Part shown: in pieces, positions 26,407 to 35,212 of the stretch
How the letters are laid out: the number at the start of each line of letters is the position of its first letter
Position numbering within the stretch: position 1 is the first letter of the stretch
From: Gordonia rhizosphera NBRC 16068
GTDB taxonomy: Bacteria; Actinomycetota; Actinomycetes; Mycobacteriales; Mycobacteriaceae
Reading direction: 5' to 3'
Length of the DNA: 64,000 bases
NCBI RefSeq assembly: GCF_000298195.1
Contig: NZ_BAHC01000197.1
Coordinates: forward strand, 62,001-126,000
Translations under genes and position numbers: made by a program
Notes under the pieces: generated by a model
What the model was told of the DNA's origin: nothing
What the model saw: the letters and a program-made list of their open reading frames with translations, nothing else
The model's database searches: none

Positions 26407-26802
26407 GTGGAGGTCCTCACCAGCCGGGTCCTGCTCCGTACGCGGGACCCGAAACGCCTGCAGGATTTCTACCGGCACTCGCTGTCGCTGGCGGTCGCGC
26501 GGGAGTACCCGGGCGGCGTCGTGTTCCATGCGGGGAACGGCCTGATCGAGGTCCCCGGGCACATGAGCGACGACGTCGGTCCCGGCGGAGGTGCCGACGC
26601 GATCCTGTGGCTGCAGGTACGTGACATCGAGGCGACCGAACGCGAACTGCGTGAGGCCGACGTGCCGATCGTCCGCGAACCGGTGACCGAGCCGTGGGGT
26701 CTGATCGAGATGCATGTCCGCGACCCGGACGGTCGCGCGATCATCGTCGTCGAGATACCCGAGGAACATCCGCTGCGACGAGACGTCCGCGGTGATTCGT
26801 GA
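26407..26802 (+). CDS. VOC superfamily (glyoxalase/bleomycin resistance-like) protein
   Basis: A 131-residue vicinal-oxygen-chelate domain: SRVLLRTRDPKRLQDFYRHS at the start of the fold, and WGLIEMHVRDPDGRAIIVVE at the end. One VOC unit would act as a dimer. It starts at GTG 26407, one base after the previous stop. The substrate is not evident. Confidence 0.8.
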   Translation: MEVLTSRVLLRTRDPKRLQDFYRHSLSLAVAREYPGGVVFHAGNGLIEVPGHMSDDVGPGGGADAILWLQVRDIEATERELREADVPIVREPVTEPWGLIEMHVRDPDGRAIIVVEIPEEHPLRRDVRGDS

Positions 26803-26868
26803 CGGCGGTGCGTGCGGGCGGCGACACGCTGCGCGGACGCCCCGGACCGTCATGACAGACTGGACCGC

Positions 26869-28134
26869 ATGAGTATCTGGAGCGCGCCGAACGTGACGTC
26901 ACCGGTGGTGGCGACCGTCGACCTGCCCGGTTCCAAGTCGATCACCAACCGCGCCTTCATCCTCGCGGCACTCGCCGACGGTCCGTCGACCGTACGCGGT
27001 GCGCTGCGCAGCCGTGACACCAACCTGATGCTCAACGGTCTGACCGGCCTGGGAATCGGGATCCGGGTCGACCCGGCGGATGCGACCACGATCGCGGTCG
27101 ACCCGGCACCCATGCACGGTGCCGACGTCTACTGCGGCCTGGCCGGCACCGTGATGCGCTTCTTGCCGCCGGTCGCGGCGTTCGCCGACGGCGTCGTCGG
27201 CTTCGACGGCGACGAGCAGGCCCGCACGCGCCCGCTCTCGACGATCCTCGATGCGCTGCGCGGCCTCGGGGTCGTCGTCGACGGGGACCGGCTGCCGTTC
27301 GCCGTCAAGGGCACCGGGTCCGCGCGGGGCGGCGAGGTCACCATCGACGCGTCGGCGTCCTCGCAGTTCGTCTCCGGTCTGCTGCTGTCGGCGGCGCGGT
27401 TCGACGATGGTGTCACGGTGCGCCACGTCGGGGCGCCGGTGCCGTCCACGCCACACATCGACATGACCCTCGACATGCTGACCACGGCGGGGGTCGCCGT
27501 GGGGCGTCCCGGCAGCAACGTCTGGCAGGTCGCGCCGGGACCGATCCACGCGGTCGACTGGGACATCGAACCCGACCTGTCCAACGCGGCGGCCTTCCTG
27601 GCCGCAGGCGCGGTCACCGGCGGCGCGATCACTGTGCCGCGGTGGCCCGCCGCCACGACCCAACCCGGCGCGCAGATCGTCGACATCCTTGCCGAGATGG
27701 GATGCGCGGTCGAGCCGACCGACGGCTCGCTGACCGTGCGCGGCCCGGAGAAACTCACCGGTATCAGCATCGACCTGCGCGAGATCGGCGAACTCACCCC
27801 CACCGTCGCGGCATTGTGCGCGCTGGCCGACGGCGAGTCGGTGCTGTCTGGGATCGCGCATCTCCGCGGGCACGAGACCGACCGGCTGGCGGCGCTGTCC
27901 ACCGAGATCAACCGACTCGGCGGTGACTGCACCGAGACCGAGGACGGCTTGCGGATCGTGCCGCGTCCGATGCACGGCGCCCTCTGGCGCTCGTATGCCG
28001 ATCACCGCATGGCCACCGCGGGCGCACTGATCGGGCTGGCCGTCCAAGGCCTGACCGTCGACGACGTGCAGACCACCGCCAAGACGCTGCCCGATTTCGT
28101 GAGCATGTGGCAGAAGATGATCGGGCATCCGTGA
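26869..28134 (+). CDS. aroA: 3-phosphoshikimate 1-carboxyvinyltransferase (EPSP synthase)
   Basis: The 421-residue shikimate-pathway enzyme joins shikimate 3-phosphate and phosphoenolpyruvate. Landmarks include LPGSKSITNRAFILAALADG near the N-terminus, GLAGTVMRFLPPVAAF, and the C-terminal RGHETDRLAAL and DHRMATAGAL motifs. The length is normal. The rsgA gene follows closely on the same strand, an arrangement seen in Mycobacteriales. This is a housekeeping gene and marks conserved chromosome between two accessory regions. Confidence 0.97.
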   Translation: MSIWSAPNVTSPVVATVDLPGSKSITNRAFILAALADGPSTVRGALRSRDTNLMLNGLTGLGIGIRVDPADATTIAVDPAPMHGADVYCGLAGTVMRFLPPVAAFADGVVGFDGDEQARTRPLSTILDALRGLGVVVDGDRLPFAVKGTGSARGGEVTIDASASSQFVSGLLLSAARFDDGVTVRHVGAPVPSTPHIDMTLDMLTTAGVAVGRPGSNVWQVAPGPIHAVDWDIEPDLSNAAAFLAAGAVTGGAITVPRWPAATTQPGAQIVDILAEMGCAVEPTDGSLTVRGPEKLTGISIDLREIGELTPTVAALCALADGESVLSGIAHLRGHETDRLAALSTEINRLGGDCTETEDGLRIVPRPMHGALWRSYADHRMATAGALIGLAVQGLTVDDVQTTAKTLPDFVSMWQKMIGHP

Positions 28135-28165
28135 CCTCGTCGCGGGTGGGGATGCGGCGCCGCCG

Positions 28166-29206
28166 GTGAGCCGCCGCGCGTCGAGCTACGACGAGACCGA
28201 TGTCCGGATTCGTCCGGGCAAGGGCAGCCGACCGCGCACCAAACAACGCCCCACCCACGACAACGCCCTCGAGGCCATGGTCGTGTCCGTCGACCGCGGC
28301 CGATGGGGATGTGTGCTCGGCGGCGACCCCGATCGTCGTGTCGTCGCGATGCGCGCCCGCGAGCTCGGCCGCACGCCGGTCGTCGTCGGTGATCAGGTCG
28401 CGGTGGTCGGCGACCTGTCCGGACGCCCGGACACGTTGGCGCGCATCGTCAAGGTGGCCGACCGCACCACTGTGTTGCGGCGTACCGCCGACGACACCGA
28501 CCCGTATGAACGCATCGTGGTAGCCAATGCCGATCAGCTGCTCATCGTGACCGCGTTGGCGGATCCGCCGCCGCGCACCGGATTCGTCGAACGGGCGCTG
28601 GCCGCGGCCTACGTCGGGGGTTTGACCCCGATCCTGTGCCTGACGAAGTCTGATCTCGCCGATCCGGCCGAATTCACCCGTGCCTTCGCCGATCTCGACC
28701 TCCCTATCGTGCTCGCCGGGCGCGGCGATCCGCTCGACAGCGTGTCGTCGATGCTCGCGGGACGTGTCACGGCCCTCATCGGGCATTCCGGGGTCGGTAA
28801 GTCCACGCTGGTCAATCGTCTTGTGCCCGACGCCGATCGGGCCACCGCCGAGGTGTCGGGGGTGGGCAAGGGACGCCACACCTCCACGCAGTCGGTGGCA
28901 CTGCCTCTCCCCGGCCCGCCCGACAAGCAGGGCTGGGTCATCGACACCCCCGGCATCCGGTCGTTCGGTCTCGCCCACGTCGGCCCCGACGACATCATCG
29001 ACGCCTTCGACGACCTGCGCGACGCCGTCGAGGACTGCCCGCGCGGCTGCACCCATCTCGGCCCGCCCGCCGATCCCGAATGCGCCCTCGACACCCTCGA
29101 CGGGCACTCGTATCGGCGAGCGATGGCGGTGCGCCGACTGTTGCAGGCGGTGTCCGGCCACGCCGATTCCGAGGATGTCCCCGCCGCCGACCCCGAGGTC
29201 CCGTAA
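28166..29206 (+). CDS. rsgA: Ribosome small-subunit-dependent GTPase A
   Basis: This circularly permuted GTPase is involved in 30S maturation. There is an N-terminal OB-like domain, then G4-like LCLTKSDL, then G1 GHSGVGKSTLVNRL (about residue 206) and G3 DTPGIRSFGL. A C-terminal zinc site has the CPRGCTHLG spacing followed by a distal Cys. At 346 residues it is complete. GTG at 28166 is the only close start, 31 bases after aroA. Confidence 0.93.
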   Translation: MSRRASSYDETDVRIRPGKGSRPRTKQRPTHDNALEAMVVSVDRGRWGCVLGGDPDRRVVAMRARELGRTPVVVGDQVAVVGDLSGRPDTLARIVKVADRTTVLRRTADDTDPYERIVVANADQLLIVTALADPPPRTGFVERALAAAYVGGLTPILCLTKSDLADPAEFTRAFADLDLPIVLAGRGDPLDSVSSMLAGRVTALIGHSGVGKSTLVNRLVPDADRATAEVSGVGKGRHTSTQSVALPLPGPPDKQGWVIDTPGIRSFGLAHVGPDDIIDAFDDLRDAVEDCPRGCTHLGPPADPECALDTLDGHSYRRAMAVRRLLQAVSGHADSEDVPAADPEVP

Positions 29207-29207
29207 C

Positions 29208-29287
29208 GGCGGGAAATCGCCCCCTCTTTTCGTATTCGCTCCTCCGATCGAGGGGGCGAATACGAAATGAGGGAGCGATTTCCCGCC
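29208..29287. terminator. Long bidirectional hairpin between rsgA and GntR gene
   Basis: Arms of about 37-38 bases (starting GGCGGGAAATCG, ending CGATTTCCCGCC) pair with few mismatches around a 5-base CGATC loop. It lies between two convergent genes and can form on either strand. Confidence 0.8.
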
Positions 29288-29301
29288 GGAGCGTCGCCCG
29301 G

Positions 29302-30039
29302 TCAGCGGTCGACGACGGTGGTCTCGAAGAAGTACCGATCCGCACGGTACGCGTGCCGCCCGACCTCGACGACGCGACCGGCATCGTCGAACGCGGTTCG
29401 CTGCATCGTCAGCAGCGGCGCACCGACCTCCTCGCTGAGCAAGGACGCCTCGTCGGCGTCGGCCGCCTTGGCGCCGATCCGCTGGCGGGCGAGCCGGATG
29501 TGCACGCCGCGCCCGCGCAGACCCTTGTAGAGGCCGCCGTTCTCGAGTTCACCGGCTGGTGGGCAGATATCGGCAGGAAGGTGATTGATCATCAGCGCCA
29601 ACGGTTCTCCGCCGGCCATGCGCAGACGCTTGACGGTGACCGCCTCCGCCCCGACAGGTAGGGCGAGTTCGACCCGCAGGTCCTCGTCGGGAATGCCGAT
29701 CCGGTACTCGAGCAGCTGGGTCGACGGATGCATCCCCGCCGACGACAGGTCATCGTAGAGACTGGTCAGCTCGACCGACCGGTGCACGGGATTCTGCACC
29801 ACCTGGGTGCCGACACCCCGCTTGCGCACGACGACACCCTTGTCCACGAGCTCCTGTATCGCCTGCCGGATGGTCGGCCGCGACAACTTCAACCGGCTCG
29901 CCATGTCGAGTTCGTTCTCCAACCGGTCGCCGGGCGTGAGATCGCCACGTACGATGGCCGCCTCGATGGCTTGCGCGAGTTGGTGGTAGAGCGGAACGGG
30001 TGTGGACCGGTCGAGTTCCACCGCTATGGGCGTCGTCAC
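29302..30039 (-). CDS. GntR family regulator (HutC/UTRA type)
   Basis: The 245-residue regulator has an N-terminal winged helix (LYHQLAQAIEAAIVRGDLTPGD through LSRPTIRQAIQELVDKG, about residues 18-75) and a C-terminal UTRA effector domain. The start is GTG 30039. It sits at the edge of the inositol/cyclitol region, next to a LacI gene on the same strand, so it likely controls sugar genes. A dyad lies right upstream (30048-30074). Confidence 0.88.
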   Translation of the reverse strand: MTTPIAVELDRSTPVPLYHQLAQAIEAAIVRGDLTPGDRLENELDMASRLKLSRPTIRQAIQELVDKGVVVRKRGVGTQVVQNPVHRSVELTSLYDDLSSAGMHPSTQLLEYRIGIPDEDLRVELALPVGAEAVTVKRLRMAGGEPLALMINHLPADICPPAGELENGGLYKGLRGRGVHIRLARQRIGAKAADADEASLLSEEVGAPLLTMQRTAFDDAGRVVEVGRHAYRADRYFFETTVVDR

Positions 30040-30047
30040 ACCGTCAC

Positions 30048-30096
30048 ACTAACATCCGAAACACGGACATTAGTATGTCACGACAAAATCTCGTCA
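30048..30096. promoter_or_regulatory. Two dyads upstream of the GntR gene
   Basis: ACTAACATCCG-5-CGGACATTAGT (30048-30074) is a likely GntR site. Directly after it, 30076-30096 matches the recurring 21-bp dyad (TGTCACGAC ... CTCGTCA; 17 of 21 bases equal to the copy at 43344) and overlaps the LacI stop codon at 30094-30096. Confidence 0.5.
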
Positions 30097-31122
30097 GACT
30101 TCGTACTCAGGGACATTGTGCGGGGTGATGATCTGAATACCCGACGCCCGCGGACGCTGATCACCGGGAAGCGCGCCGTGGTACCCCATCACCGTCTGCG
30201 CCACCTGCCGCATGTCCGCACGCAGATCGTGATGCAGCACGGCGGTCAGATGACCACTGCGCAGCAGCGCGCGGTTCGCGTCACCGAGGTCGTGGCCGAC
30301 GAACACCTCGCAGGTGCGGTCGGCGTCCGCGAAAGCCTCGACGATGCCCCGGTTGCCGCCGCCGATCGAGTACACCGCACCGATCCCCGGATGAGCGCGC
30401 AACGTCGCGGCGGTCAGCGCTCCGCACGTCGCATCGAGGCCGTCGGAGTCGGAGACTTCGACGATGCGCCGACCCGGATCGTAGGTCCGCATCGCCGCTC
30501 GGAATCCCATCTCGCGTTCCTCCTCGCCGCGGAACATCGTGCTGCTGGTGATCACCAAGACATCGGAGTCCACGTGACGTAGCCACTGGCACATCAAGTA
30601 GGCCGCGGTCGCCCCGGCAGCACGATTGTCCATGCCGACGTATGCGATCCGGGTACTCATCGGCACGTCGGTGACCAGCGTGATCACCGGGATACGCGCC
30701 GCGGTCAGCCGTCCGATCGCGGCGGCCACCTCGGGGACGTCGGGGGCCTTGAGCACGACCGCGTGGCTACCGCGCCGGCAGATCGAGTCGAGTTCGGCGA
30801 TCAGATCGTCGGTCTCCCAGGTCTCGCGCAGATGAAACCGGGCCCGCATCACCGCCGGCCGCAGGCCCGGCAACTCGTGTTCGAGCGCCTCGCGCGCCAG
30901 GCTGGAGAACTGCCGGGGCGTCTCCATCACCAGGTCGATCAGGAACCGGCGTCCGGACAGTCGCAACTGCGTGCGCTGACGGTCCAAATCCGCGATCGCC
31001 TGTTCCACCTGCAGCACCGTTCCCTCGCGAACACCCGGCCGCTTGTGCAGGACACGGTCGACGGTCGACTCGCTCACCCCCGCCTGCCGGGCGATCTCCC
31101 GGACCGGATACCGATGTGGCAC
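30094..31122 (-). CDS. LacI family transcriptional regulator
   Basis: The 342-residue LacI regulator has an N-terminal helix-turn-helix (YPVREIARQAGVSESTVDRV), a hinge, then a periplasmic-binding-protein-like sugar domain (VITLVTDVPMSTRIAYVGMD; GVYSIGGGNRG-type motifs). I chose GTG 31122 because AGGAG lies 6 bases upstream; longer in-frame extensions lack support. It is divergent from the PhyH-SDR-Gfo operon at 31265 and is a candidate regulator of it and of other cyclitol genes. Confidence 0.88.
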   Translation of the reverse strand: MPHRYPVREIARQAGVSESTVDRVLHKRPGVREGTVLQVEQAIADLDRQRTQLRLSGRRFLIDLVMETPRQFSSLAREALEHELPGLRPAVMRARFHLRETWETDDLIAELDSICRRGSHAVVLKAPDVPEVAAAIGRLTAARIPVITLVTDVPMSTRIAYVGMDNRAAGATAAYLMCQWLRHVDSDVLVITSSTMFRGEEEREMGFRAAMRTYDPGRRIVEVSDSDGLDATCGALTAATLRAHPGIGAVYSIGGGNRGIVEAFADADRTCEVFVGHDLGDANRALLRSGHLTAVLHHDLRADMRQVAQTVMGYHGALPGDQRPRASGIQIITPHNVPEYEV

Positions 31123-31158
31123 GGAACACTCCTGAGGGATTCTTGATGGGAATCTGCA

Positions 31159-31199
31159 CTTGTCCTGACAATAAGATCTTGCCATCCTGGTCAAGTGAT
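31159..31199. promoter_or_regulatory. Operator-like element in the LacI / PhyH divergent gap
   Basis: CTTGTCCTG ... CCTGGTCAAG form an imperfect dyad. The reverse complement of 31159-31170 (TGTCAGGACAAG) is the same half-site as in the 21-bp dyad at 43344-43364. Confidence 0.4.
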
Positions 31200-31264
31200 C
31201 ACGGCGACACAGCCGAGGGCCCGCACTCACGACAGACCTGCATCCCGAGAGGAACGCCACCCAC

Positions 31265-32440
31265 ATGACCCTGCGCAGCGCCGTCACCCCCCGCGCGAAT
31301 CGGATCACCGCGACCGAGTGCAACGTCGATGACTTCGTCGCCCTGATCGACCGCGTCACCGACCTCACCGACTATCCGCATGCCGCGAGCACCGAGCGCG
31401 GGGTCCTGTTCTACGACTCGGCCGCCGTCGGCGCGGCGACCGGCGCCGAACGTGAGGCCATCGCCGACGAACTGGCCGACGCCCTCCTCAATGGCCCCGG
31501 AATCGTGGTCTTTCCCGGGGCGTTCGATGATCGGCATGCGCTCACCGAGACCACCGCGCTGTTCGGTCAGATCATCGCCGACCAGCACGCCGCCGGGGTC
31601 AGCAACGGCGATCACTTCGCCAAGCCGGGCGCCAACGACCGGGTGTGGAACGCGCTGCAGAAGTTCGCCGAGCGGGACCCGGAACTGTTCACCCGCTACT
31701 ACGCCAACGAGGTTCTCGCACTGATCTGCGAGGCGTGGCTGGGATCGTGGTATCAGGTGACCTCGGCGGTCAACGTGGTCAACCCGGGCGGTGAGGCCCA
31801 GAACCCGCACCGCGACTATCACCTCGGCTTCATGTCCACCGACACCGCCGCGCAATTCCGGGCACACGTCCACCGCCTCTCACCGGCGCTGACGTTGCAG
31901 GGCGCGGTGGCGCACGTCGACATGCCGATCGAATCCGGCCCGACCATGTACCTGCCCTATTCGCAGCTCTACGAGGCGGGCTACCTCGCGTTCAATCTGC
32001 CCGAGTTCCGTACCTACTTCGCGGAGAACTACGTGCAGCTCCCGCTGTCGGCGGGCGACGCGGTGTTCTTCAACCCGGCCCTGTTCCACGCGGCCGGCCA
32101 CAACACGTCGTCGGACATCAAGCGGATGGCCAACCTGCTGCAGGTGTCGTCGGCGTTCGGCCGAGCGATGGATGCCGTCGACCGGTCGGCCATCACGCGG
32201 TGGATCTATCCGTCGCTGCGCAAACTCGCCGCCGAGGGCGACCGCGACGCGCTGGCCAACGTCATCGCGGCCTCCGCCGAGGGCTATCCGTTTCCCAGCA
32301 ACCTCGACCTCGACCAGCCGATCACCGGATTGACCGGCGAGTCGCAGGCGCAGCTGCTCACCCGCGCGATCGCCGACGACTTCACCCCGGAACGATTCGA
32401 CCGGGAACTGTCCGCGCTCGACGCGCGGCACATCCCCTGA
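31265..32440 (+). CDS. Phytanoyl-CoA dioxygenase (PhyH) family protein
   Basis: This 391-residue Fe(II)/2-oxoglutarate oxygenase is related to PhyH/EctD. Metal ligands appear as HRD (in QNPHRDYHLG) and a distal His in FFNPALFHAAGHNTS, followed by a basic residue (IKRMANLL) suited to 2-oxoglutarate. Members hydroxylate or oxidatively demethylate small molecules. It leads a tight operon with SDR, Gfo, IolE-like and Gfo genes, so its substrate is probably a cyclitol or sugar derivative, for example an O-methyl-inositol. That substrate is inference. GAGAGGAA lies upstream of the ATG. Confidence 0.78.
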   Translation: MTLRSAVTPRANRITATECNVDDFVALIDRVTDLTDYPHAASTERGVLFYDSAAVGAATGAEREAIADELADALLNGPGIVVFPGAFDDRHALTETTALFGQIIADQHAAGVSNGDHFAKPGANDRVWNALQKFAERDPELFTRYYANEVLALICEAWLGSWYQVTSAVNVVNPGGEAQNPHRDYHLGFMSTDTAAQFRAHVHRLSPALTLQGAVAHVDMPIESGPTMYLPYSQLYEAGYLAFNLPEFRTYFAENYVQLPLSAGDAVFFNPALFHAAGHNTSSDIKRMANLLQVSSAFGRAMDAVDRSAITRWIYPSLRKLAAEGDRDALANVIAASAEGYPFPSNLDLDQPITGLTGESQAQLLTRAIADDFTPERFDRELSALDARHIP

Positions 32441-32472
32441 CGCCACATCCCCGGACGGGAAGGAACGAACAG

Positions 32473-33279
32473 ATGACGACGACACCGGCGCTGGCCGGCA
32501 AGGCGCTGCTGGTCAGCGGTGGGACGCAGGGTCTCGGCGCGGCAATCGTCCGCGCCGGCACAGAGGCCGGCGCCCGGGTGATGTTCAGCGGCCGCAACGC
32601 GGAGAAGGGCAAACGCCTCGCCGCAGAGCTCGAGAGCCGACTCGGAGACACGCTGCCCGACGGCGCCGCGGTGAAGTTCATCGCCGCCGATCTATCCGAC
32701 CCGGCGGCCGCGGCCGACACCGTCGCGGCGACCGTGGCCGAGTACGGCCGGATCGACTGCCTGGTCAACGCCGCGGGCACCACCAGCCGGGGCAGCCTGC
32801 TCGACACCACGCCCGAGTTGTTCGACGAGCACGTCGCGGTGAACCTGCGGGCGCCGTTCTTCACCATGCAGGCGGCGGTGCGCGACATGGTCGGCCGCGG
32901 GGAACCGGGCGGTATCGTCAACATCATCACCATGACGTCCTATGGCGGGCAGCCCTACCTCGCCCCTTACGCGACGACGAAGGCCGGCCTCGTCGGTCTG
33001 ACCAAGAACGCGGCGCACGCGCACCGCTGGGATCGCATCCGCATCAACGGCATCAACATCGGCTGGAGCGAGACCGACGGTGAGGCCGACGTGCAGAGGC
33101 GTTTCCACGGCGCTGACGACGATTGGGTGGAGCAGGCGAACGCGTCGGTGCCGATGGGCAAGCTCGGCCAGCCCGACGAGATCGCCGAGTTCGTGATGTT
33201 CCTGCTGTCGCGCCGCAGCGGGGTGGTGACCGGTTCGGTCATCGACTGGGACCAGATCGTGATGGGTGGATTCGACTGA
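32473..33279 (+). CDS. Short-chain dehydrogenase/reductase
   Basis: The 268-residue classical SDR has NAD(P)-binding SGGTQGLGAAI (Rossmann TGxxxGxG variant), NAAG, catalytic Ser in ITMTSYGG, and YATTK. It probably oxidises a hydroxyl of the cyclitol or sugar handled by this operon. The ATG at 32473 is preceded by GGAAGGAAC. The stop overlaps the following Gfo start by one base (TGATG). Confidence 0.88.
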   Translation: MTTTPALAGKALLVSGGTQGLGAAIVRAGTEAGARVMFSGRNAEKGKRLAAELESRLGDTLPDGAAVKFIAADLSDPAAAADTVAATVAEYGRIDCLVNAAGTTSRGSLLDTTPELFDEHVAVNLRAPFFTMQAAVRDMVGRGEPGGIVNIITMTSYGGQPYLAPYATTKAGLVGLTKNAAHAHRWDRIRINGINIGWSETDGEADVQRRFHGADDDWVEQANASVPMGKLGQPDEIAEFVMFLLSRRSGVVTGSVIDWDQIVMGGFD

Positions 33280-34325
33280 TGGGATTGACAATCGGCGTGA
33301 TCGGCCTCGGCCGCATCGGCTCGTTTCACGCGGACACGCTCAGCGCGCTGCCTGCGGTTGATGCACTGGTGGTTACCGACGCCAACCCCGCGGCCACCGA
33401 CGCCGCAGTCGCCCGGCTCGACGTCGCGCGGCCGGTGAGTGATGCGGACGCATTGTTGTCGGCCGGGATCGACGCGGTGGTGATCGCCTCTGCGACGCCG
33501 ACGCATGCGGAGCTCATCGAGCGGGCCGTCGCGGCCGGCATCCCCACCTTCTGCGAGAAGCCGATCGCGATGTCGGTGGCCGACTCCGCCGAGGTCGTGC
33601 GCCGCATCGGCGGCGATGCACCGGTGCAAATCGGCTACAACCGGCGGTTCGACCCGGCCATGGCCGCGGCCCGCGCCGCGGTCGCATCGGGTGAGCTCGG
33701 CTTCATCACCACCGTGCGGTCGACCACACTTGATCCCGCGCCACCGCCGAAGGACTACATCGCGGCCTCCGGGGGTATCTTCCGTGACTGCGCCGTACAC
33801 GATTTCGACACCGTCCGTTGGCTTCTCGACGACGACGTCGTCGAGGTCCACGCGATGGGCGGCAATCAGGGCGATCCGTTCTTCACCGAGGTCGGCGACG
33901 TCGACAGCGCCTCGGTGCTGCTGAGATTCGCCTCCGGTACGATCGGTGCCGTGTCGGTGACCCGCTACAACGGTCGCGGTTACGACTGCCGCCTCGAGGT
34001 GCACGGCAGCACCGATTCGGTGGTCGCCGGCTGGGATGACGGCACCCCGGTGCGAAACCTCCAACCCGGAAGCGGTTTTCCCTCCGGAACCCCACACAGC
34101 TTCTTCATGGATCGCTTCGCCGCAGCCTACCGTGCCGAGCTCTCCGCGTTCTGCGACATGGTCACCGACGGGACACCGTCGCCGTGCACCGCCGCGGACG
34201 CCCTCGAGGTCGCGCTCATCGCCGAGGCCGCCGGCCGCTCCGCCGCCACCCGAGTTCCCGTCCGCATCGATGAGATCCGGGCCGAGACCACCACCCGCAC
34301 AACCCGAGTGAGGACCACATCATGA
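33279..34325 (+). CDS. Gfo/Idh/MocA family dehydrogenase (inositol 2-dehydrogenase-like)
   Basis: The 348-residue NAD(P)-dependent sugar/cyclitol dehydrogenase has IGVIGLGRIGSFHA (dinucleotide motif), the catalytic CEKPIAMS, IGYNRRFDP, and RDCAVHDFDTVRWLL with the active-site Asp/His. This last pattern is typical of inositol 2-dehydrogenase. It overlaps the SDR gene by 1 base and the IolE-like gene by 4 bases. Confidence 0.87.
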   Translation: MGLTIGVIGLGRIGSFHADTLSALPAVDALVVTDANPAATDAAVARLDVARPVSDADALLSAGIDAVVIASATPTHAELIERAVAAGIPTFCEKPIAMSVADSAEVVRRIGGDAPVQIGYNRRFDPAMAAARAAVASGELGFITTVRSTTLDPAPPPKDYIAASGGIFRDCAVHDFDTVRWLLDDDVVEVHAMGGNQGDPFFTEVGDVDSASVLLRFASGTIGAVSVTRYNGRGYDCRLEVHGSTDSVVAGWDDGTPVRNLQPGSGFPSGTPHSFFMDRFAAAYRAELSAFCDMVTDGTPSPCTAADALEVALIAEAAGRSAATRVPVRIDEIRAETTTRTTRVRTTS

Positions 34326-35212
34326 CCGACACCGACCTGCGTATCGCCGCCGCCCCGATTTCCTGGGGTGTGTGCGAGGTCCCGGACTGGGGTTATCAAC
34401 TGGCCCCCGAACGCGTGCTGGGTGAGATGCGTGATCTCGGGGTCACCGCCGCCGAGACCGGCCCGGAGGGCTTCCTGCCGTCGGCACCGGCCGAACTGCG
34501 CGACACCCTCGCCTCCTACGGCCTCACATGCGTCGGGTCCTTCGTCCCCGTCGTCCTTCACAAGGCCGACCACGATCCCGCCCCTGAGGTGAACGAGGTC
34601 CTCGACCGGCTCGAGACCTCCGGTGGGGACGTGCTCGTATTGGCCGCGGCCACCGGCGTCGAGGGTTACGACGCACGGCCCGACCTGTCGGACACCGAAT
34701 GGAATACGTTGCTGGCCAATCTGGATCGGCTCGGCGAGCTCGCCGCCGCCCGGGGCGTGACCGCCGCGCTGCATCCACACGTCGGCACCATGATCGAGAA
34801 GCGCGACGAGGTGTACCGGGTGCTGGAGAACTCGTCGATCGGCCTGTGCCTGGACACCGGGCACCTGCTGATCGGCGGCACCGATCCGCTGGAGGTCACC
34901 CAGTCGTTCACCGACCGGATCCGCCACGCGCATCTCAAAGACGTGCGTATCGATCTGGCCGAGCAGGTGCAGCGCGGTGAGCTGACCTACACCCAGGCCG
35001 TCGCGCAGGGCATGTACGTGCCGCTCGGGGCCGGGGACGCCCGGATCGCCCGGGTCGTCGGGACGCTCGTCGACGCCGGCTACGACGGCTGGTACGTCCT
35101 CGAACAGGACACCATCCTGGCCGACGAGGCCGACGGGGACGCCGCTGCGGGCAATGTCGCGGTCTCGATGTCCTTCCTGCGCAAGGCGGCACAGCGGCCG
35201 GTGCGTGTATGA
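34322..35212 (+). CDS. IolE-like TIM-barrel sugar dehydratase/isomerase
   Basis: This 296-residue xylose-isomerase-like TIM barrel starts with APISWGVCEVPDWGYQ, matching the N-terminal pattern of inosose dehydratase (IolE). Metal/active-site segments are HPHVGTMIE, CLDTGHLLIGG and HAHLKDVR. IolE removes water from 2-keto-myo-inositol. No other clear IolE lies in the window, so this may supply that step for the core iol genes. It is coupled on both sides by ATGA overlaps. Confidence 0.8.
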   Translation: MTDTDLRIAAAPISWGVCEVPDWGYQLAPERVLGEMRDLGVTAAETGPEGFLPSAPAELRDTLASYGLTCVGSFVPVVLHKADHDPAPEVNEVLDRLETSGGDVLVLAAATGVEGYDARPDLSDTEWNTLLANLDRLGELAAARGVTAALHPHVGTMIEKRDEVYRVLENSSIGLCLDTGHLLIGGTDPLEVTQSFTDRIRHAHLKDVRIDLAEQVQRGELTYTQAVAQGMYVPLGAGDARIARVVGTLVDAGYDGWYVLEQDTILADEADGDAAAGNVAVSMSFLRKAAQRPVRV